From Entrophospora sp. SA101 (taxonomy: Eukaryota > Glomeromycota > Glomeromycetes > Entrophosporales > Entrophosporaceae), in contig CAUDNR010004472.1 of assembly GCA_958430865.1 (NCBI GenBank), positions 2,592 to 14,650 on the forward strand: a DNA stretch of 12,059 bases. The letters run 5' to 3'. The notes under the pieces were generated by a model. The model had not been told where the DNA came from. It searched no databases and saw only the letters and a list, made by a program, of their open reading frames with translations. The position numbers and the translations under genes were made by a program. Every line of letters starts with the position of its first letter. Position 1 is the first letter of the stretch. Below are positions 8,483 through 12,059 of the stretch, piece after piece.

Positions 8483-8834
8483 ACACCCTCATTGCTTAAT
8501 GAATCCATCACATGCCTGGTGGTAGATCTGGTGGTATATAATCACCTGATGATGATAATCTTAATGTAAATAACATTCTAAATGAATTCCTTGCCATAGC
8601 AGACTATAATTAGATCCTTGTCATAATGGGATTTTTAAGTAAATTTTTTTTTTATGTATCCCATTCATCTGCCGCGACAAGGTTTGAAAGGAAAAAAAAT
8701 TAAAGCTTTTTCTCATGCTAATCTATTGACTGGGAAAGAACATAGCAAGAATTAAACCCTGTTAAAAGGCCAGATTAATTTAATCGATTTTAATCAGCAT
8801 AACCACAAAACCCAAAGAGATTTGCATTAATCTC
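8483..8834. other. Non-coding stretch with small repeats
   Basis: No gene is supported. TGGTGGTA occurs twice in tandem at about 8517-8536. CCTTGCCATA (8589-8598) is echoed by CCTTGTCATA (8616-8625). A bipartite inverted repeat lies at 8616-8682 and is listed separately. An open frame on the minus strand at 8780-9004 is the shadow of the plus-strand pseudogene fragment there. Confidence 0.4.
8616..8682. repeat. Bipartite inverted repeat (CCTTGTC...ATGGGAT / ATCCCAT...GACAAGG)
   Basis: CCTTGTC (8616-8622) and ATGGGAT (8626-8632) are matched in reverse order and complement by ATCCCAT (8658-8664) and GACAAGG (8676-8682). The inner stem is 7 bp around a 25-nt A/T loop; the outer stem is 7 bp with unequal internal bulges (3 and 11 nt). 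It could be a small folded-back element or the internal part of a MITE. Confidence 0.35.
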
Positions 8835-9068
8835 CCAAAACAGAGAAGCCTTGGAAGAAGCTTTATTACCAGTTTTGTTACTGAACAAAATGCTAAATTA
8901 TTTGATAAAGAAGTGGATTTATCAAAATTCATTTTAATTGCTACTATTTTTACACATGAAACTGAAAAATATTGGGTTTTTTGCTTTCTTGTTAATGTCA
9001 ACACTGCTCAGAGAAAATTCACCAAATCAGATGTATTAACAATTTCGGAGCAATGTTTGCATAAATGA
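8835..9068 (+). pseudogene. Unknown coding fragment, copy 2 of a diverged duplicate
   Basis: ALISQNREALEEALLPV is followed, after a one-base shift near 8870-8877, by a 63-codon open frame (8877-9068) with VTEQNAKLF, DKEVDLSKFILIATIF, THETEKYW and FTKSDVLTISEQCLHK, then TGA. It is better preserved than the copy at 7386. Together they define an ancestral protein segment of about 85 residues with an EALEEAL-PV helix, a DLSKFIL strand or helix, and a THET motif. I do not recognise the family. Similarity to copy 1 continues weakly to about 9160. Confidence 0.5.
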
Positions 9069-9446
9069 GTTTTAATTTATTCAAAAAAGTTTTCTTGGAC
9101 AAATATTATTATTGACTATTAGTGCCTTCACTTTTAATTAATTTAGTTTTATTGGTTTGTTGTTGGTTCCAAAAAAATGTAGTAATTTATATCAAATCCT
9201 TGGTAATACAAATGTTCGCTTTGTTTCCTAACCTTGTGACGGTTTCCCTATATTATTTTAATAAACCAATTGCTTGAGTTATATCCTAATTTAAACTTAT
9301 TTGTACATATATACAAGTGCAATTTAACGTTTTAATTTTTTTTTTTGATATGAATGAATTATTCTCTTTAACAAACAACAAAGAAATTAGTATGAATTAT
9401 TCGCTTTTTTTTATATGGCAACTTGGTTGATTCCTTTTAACAATAA
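9069..9446. other. Non-coding stretch between pseudogene fragments
   Basis: I see no gene or RNA. The first 90 bases still resemble the sequence that follows copy 1 of the duplicated fragment (AAATATTATTATT, TTTTATTGG). The rest is A+T-rich with T-tracts and no structure I can support. Confidence 0.4.
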
Positions 9447-9640
9447 AGAATTGATTTAGGTATCATAACAACTGAATTGCCTACTGATGAAAATATTGTC
9501 GAAGATATTCTCATTTCAGAAGGTGTCTAGAAATCCAAAGATATTGAAATAGGAGAGGAAGAGGAAATGAACCGGTTATTTCTAATATAAGAAGGAAGGA
9601 AAGCATTTGAAACTACAAAAAAAAAAATGTTAAATTAAAA
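9447..9640 (+). pseudogene. Probable remnant of a pogo/Tigger-type DDE transposase C-terminal acidic tail
   Basis: The frame from 9447 reads TTELPTDENIVEDILISEGV, then TAG (9528-9530), then KSKDIEIGEEEE. A base shift gives EPVISNI, and a return to the first frame gives EGRKAFETTK before an A-tract. This order (a PTDEEIV-type motif, an acidic run, then a P-V-S/T phrase and an E/A-rich helix) is what I know from the region after the catalytic DDE core in pogo/Tigger transposases of mycorrhizal fungi. No DDE core, CENP-B DNA-binding domain or TIR is visible, so the call rests on a short divergent tail and is inference. Confidence 0.35.
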
Positions 9641-10184
9641 ATCACATGAAATGATCAACCGCTTTCACCTCAATTATACCCATCAAAGTACTGGTACAAG
9701 AGGAGGATATAAAAGAGGTATGACTGTAATAGACCTTAGATCTTTCTGACAGTTAGTGTAAAATTAGTAGGAGATAACAATTTATTATTATTATTATTAT
9801 GGAACTGGCATAAATGACCCGTGTAACATTTTATCGTTATTATATAACGCGAATTTAATTATAATCCGTTGTGGCAGGGTTTAATTGTATTCACCATGCT
9901 TAAAAAACCAGTAAATTAAAACAATATTTTGAATTAATGATTGATCGATCGATTGATTTGGCAGATTCATTTATTTGCTTTATTTTAAAAATAGAAAATT
10001 TAAAACACATTTTGTTTATTTAATTAACGTTTATTTTTTACCAAATTACTAAGCAATATGATTTTCAATAAAACATCCATGATTATTACTTGGATCAATA
10101 GTAATAATAATAATAAATAAATAAATCTTGTAAACCAATGAAATACCTTTAACAATAACCAATAAAAATTTTCTAAATTCATGA
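9641..10184. other. 3' flank and probable 3' UTR side of HIRA; simple repeats
   Basis: No gene is supported. (TTA)n lies at 9782-9800 and (TAA)n at 10102-10125. On the minus strand, AATAAA-like strings near 10014-10035 could serve as polyadenylation signals about 150-170 bases past the HIRA stop, but such strings are common here by composition. TTATATAACGCG at 9840-9851 is identical to 3042-3053. Confidence 0.35.
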
Positions 10185-12059
10185 TTAATTTTCATTTGTA
10201 ATTCTATCTAAAGCCAAAGTATATTCTTGAATGAGTTGTTGTAAAGATCGATTAGTAGCTGAATACATATAAAAAGATATTATAAATTTAATAAATTTTA
10301 GAGAATTTAAATTTGTATTGAATTGTATTTGAATTGAATTGGAAAAATTAAAATTTATTTAGTATTAGTTTTACATAAGATAGCCAATACGTCTTTTAAT
10401 AATTCATGTTTAGACATTCCCTATTTAATATATTTTTTGAATTGATAATTAATAAATAGATTAAACATTAAAAAATAAATATCTGTTATGTGTACGTATA
10501 TCACATACTGCTATAAAACGATCCCTGTTTACACCATTTGCACTAATAAAATTGATGAATATATTAATCATTAATAATAGATTAGTTGAAATAATAATCA
10601 TAACAATAAATTATTAATACTATACCAAACATCAAATGTATCTAAAAGTCTTGAACAGAGTATATTTATCTTCTCACCATTGCCAACATCAGCTAATGCT
10701 TTAGCATAACTCAACAAAATTTCTTTGTATTCATTAGGTGAGCTAACCAATTCAGCTGACAACAATTGATTATACAAATGTCCAAGTTTACTTTCGCCTT
10801 GGGCCAAATATGACAATGTACCATAATTATCACCTCTATCCCTTGCAATCTTTTCTATTGTATTTAATATTCCTCTTGTATCGTCACCACCATACTCTTC
10901 TGTGGTAGTTTTCATTTTTTCTTTTGATGAGTAGCGTGGATCATAAATCTGCACCCATGTTTTTGCACTAAGATGATAACACCATGCTTCGTTTGTGTCT
11001 GTCATTAATATTGGTACCCCACGAGGCCTGATAAATATCTTTTCAATTGATGCATAATGAAGATCAGCTAACGATGTGCTGGATGGTTGAATAATAGGTA
11101 CTATGGAAACAGACGATACTATTGATTCTAATTTTGGTAGTTTCCTATAAATAAAATAAAATAATCATGTCTTTTTTATTTCTCAAAAAAAATCTTCCTT
11201 TTACAATCGTCATCATCATCATTAAACTATTACTTACCAAACATTAATTATTCCCGTTTGAGATAAACATAATAAATATTCCCTTGATATTAATAGATGT
11301 GATGCAGCCGAGTCAAGTACAATATTTAATAACAATCTATAGATGAAATTTTTTGTTAGGGAAAAATTTTAATATAACGAATAAATTATCTATCATCTAA
11401 TCAAAACAATTATTTATTACCTTAAGCCACTATGGTCATATATTATAATACTACCATTCTCACATCCAATAACGACATATTTATCATTACCAGCAATCAA
11501 TGTTACTGCATTGGGAACAACATCGCTCCAAAGATTTACTTTGTTAAGAGAACAAACAATTCTTGAAAGACCTAAGAAGAAAAAATATATACGTACACAT
11601 ATATGAAAATGTATATACATAATAATTTTTTAAAAAATTTTTACCTTGCCGATCGTTATGACATTCAACTTTAAGATCTTTCTTATATTCAGATAAATTT
11701 TTGGAAAGAAGAAATTCTTTGACTTTATGAGAAGACAATCGAACTTGTGACATGACAACCGATGGAGTAATCATTGATGATCTTATATTATCATTTTTAT
11801 TATTTGATGTTGATATTGTTGATGATGATGATAGATTTTGTGTTCCACCATTCACTTTACCACCAGCAGCAGATAGTGTTGGCCTTTTGTTTGGTAAAGT
11901 AGAGCCAGTGTTTGAATCCAAAAGCACCGTCTCTTTTCTTCTTTTATTTCCAATGCATGCATTTTCCCTACTTATCTCATTATTTGGTGGATTAGTATCA
12001 GAATTTGTTGTTAATTGATTGAAATTATTTAATATTGAGGTTGTTGTTGTTGTTGATAA
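10185..12059 (-). CDS. HIRA: HIRA/Hir1 histone chaperone, C-terminal 445 residues (gene continues past the window end)
   Basis: HIRA/Hir1 is the scaffold of the nuclear HIR complex, which deposits histone H3-H4 with ASF1 outside replication and silences genes. Minus-strand exons: 12059-11645, 11571-11421, 11336-11238, 11144-10626, 10542-10509, 10420-10375, 10258-10185 (stop TAA 10187-10185). Every junction is GT..AG (introns 73, 84, 93, 83, 88 and 116 nt) and all phases fit. Exon 1 here is a Thr/Asn/Ser-rich linker with GNKRRKETVLLD, a possible ASF1-binding B-domain relative. The Hira domain follows: VPNAVTLIAGNDKYVVIGCE, YDHSGLRLLLNIVLDSAA, REYLLCLSQTGIINVW, PRGVPILMTDTNEAWCYHL, then LGHLYNQLLSAELVSSPNEY and GMSKHELLKDVLAIL, matching the known C-terminal order of human HIRA. 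The N-terminal WD40 propeller must lie beyond 12059. No lesion was seen, so it is probably functional. Confidence 0.93.

Noticed and set aside
8223..8511. Two overlapping minus-strand open frames (89 and 74 codons)
   Set aside because: Both lie across the CCCAAA/TTTGGG repeat cluster, overlap each other in different frames, and owe their length to the repeat.
8780..9004. 74-codon minus-strand open frame
   Set aside because: It is antisense to the duplicated plus-strand fragment, whose homology with the copy at 7386 makes sense only on the plus strand.
9940..9960. GATCGATCGATT tandem tetranucleotides
   Set aside because: The run is too short and too simple to carry a claim.
11752..12018. 88-codon plus-strand open frame
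   Set aside because: It is antisense to the HIRA exon; the minus strand has the supported frame and splice sites.

Overview
The window looks like nuclear DNA of a filamentous fungus. It is very A+T-rich, its genes are cut by short GT..AG introns (73-116 nt in the best case), its proteins carry long Asn/Gln/Ser runs, and it encodes a class IV (Chs3-type) chitin synthase N-terminus and a HIRA/Hir1 histone chaperone. A BTB-BACK-TLDc-type pseudogene, a family strongly expanded in arbuscular mycorrhizal fungi, makes a Glomeromycotina genome (Rhizophagus or a relative) the best guess. That assignment is inference from style and gene families, not from a marker gene.

Layout. (1) 1-2807, plus strand: 5' flank and two exons of a class IV chitin synthase. 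The low-complexity N-terminus, the hydrophobic segments and the cytochrome-b5-like luminal region are all present. The sequence then stops at a credible splice donor (2774), and no catalytic GT2 domain could be found downstream. (2) 2808-10184: a gene-poor block of about 7.4 kb made of decayed pieces. It holds a TIR element (3744-4081), a minus-strand BACK-TLDc pseudogene (4928-6119) broken by a hairpin MITE (5662-5815), a stop codon and several frameshifts, two diverged copies of one unknown coding fragment (about 7386 and 8848), a 223-bp cluster of CCCAAA/TTTGGG blocks, and a remnant resembling the acidic tail of a pogo/Tigger DDE transposase (9447). (3) 10185-12059, minus strand: seven exons of HIRA/Hir1 that join in frame and end at a stop codon. 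The N-terminal WD40 part lies beyond the window.

How the parts relate. The two flanking genes point towards each other and have unrelated jobs: cell-wall chitin synthesis, and replication-independent H3.3/H4 deposition with ASF1. There is no operon-like logic. The main biological point is the boundary at about 2774. An otherwise good chitin synthase gene loses its catalytic exons exactly where a repeat graveyard begins. I found no CRISPR array, rRNA gene or convincing tRNA gene, and no strong candidate for a new multi-gene system.
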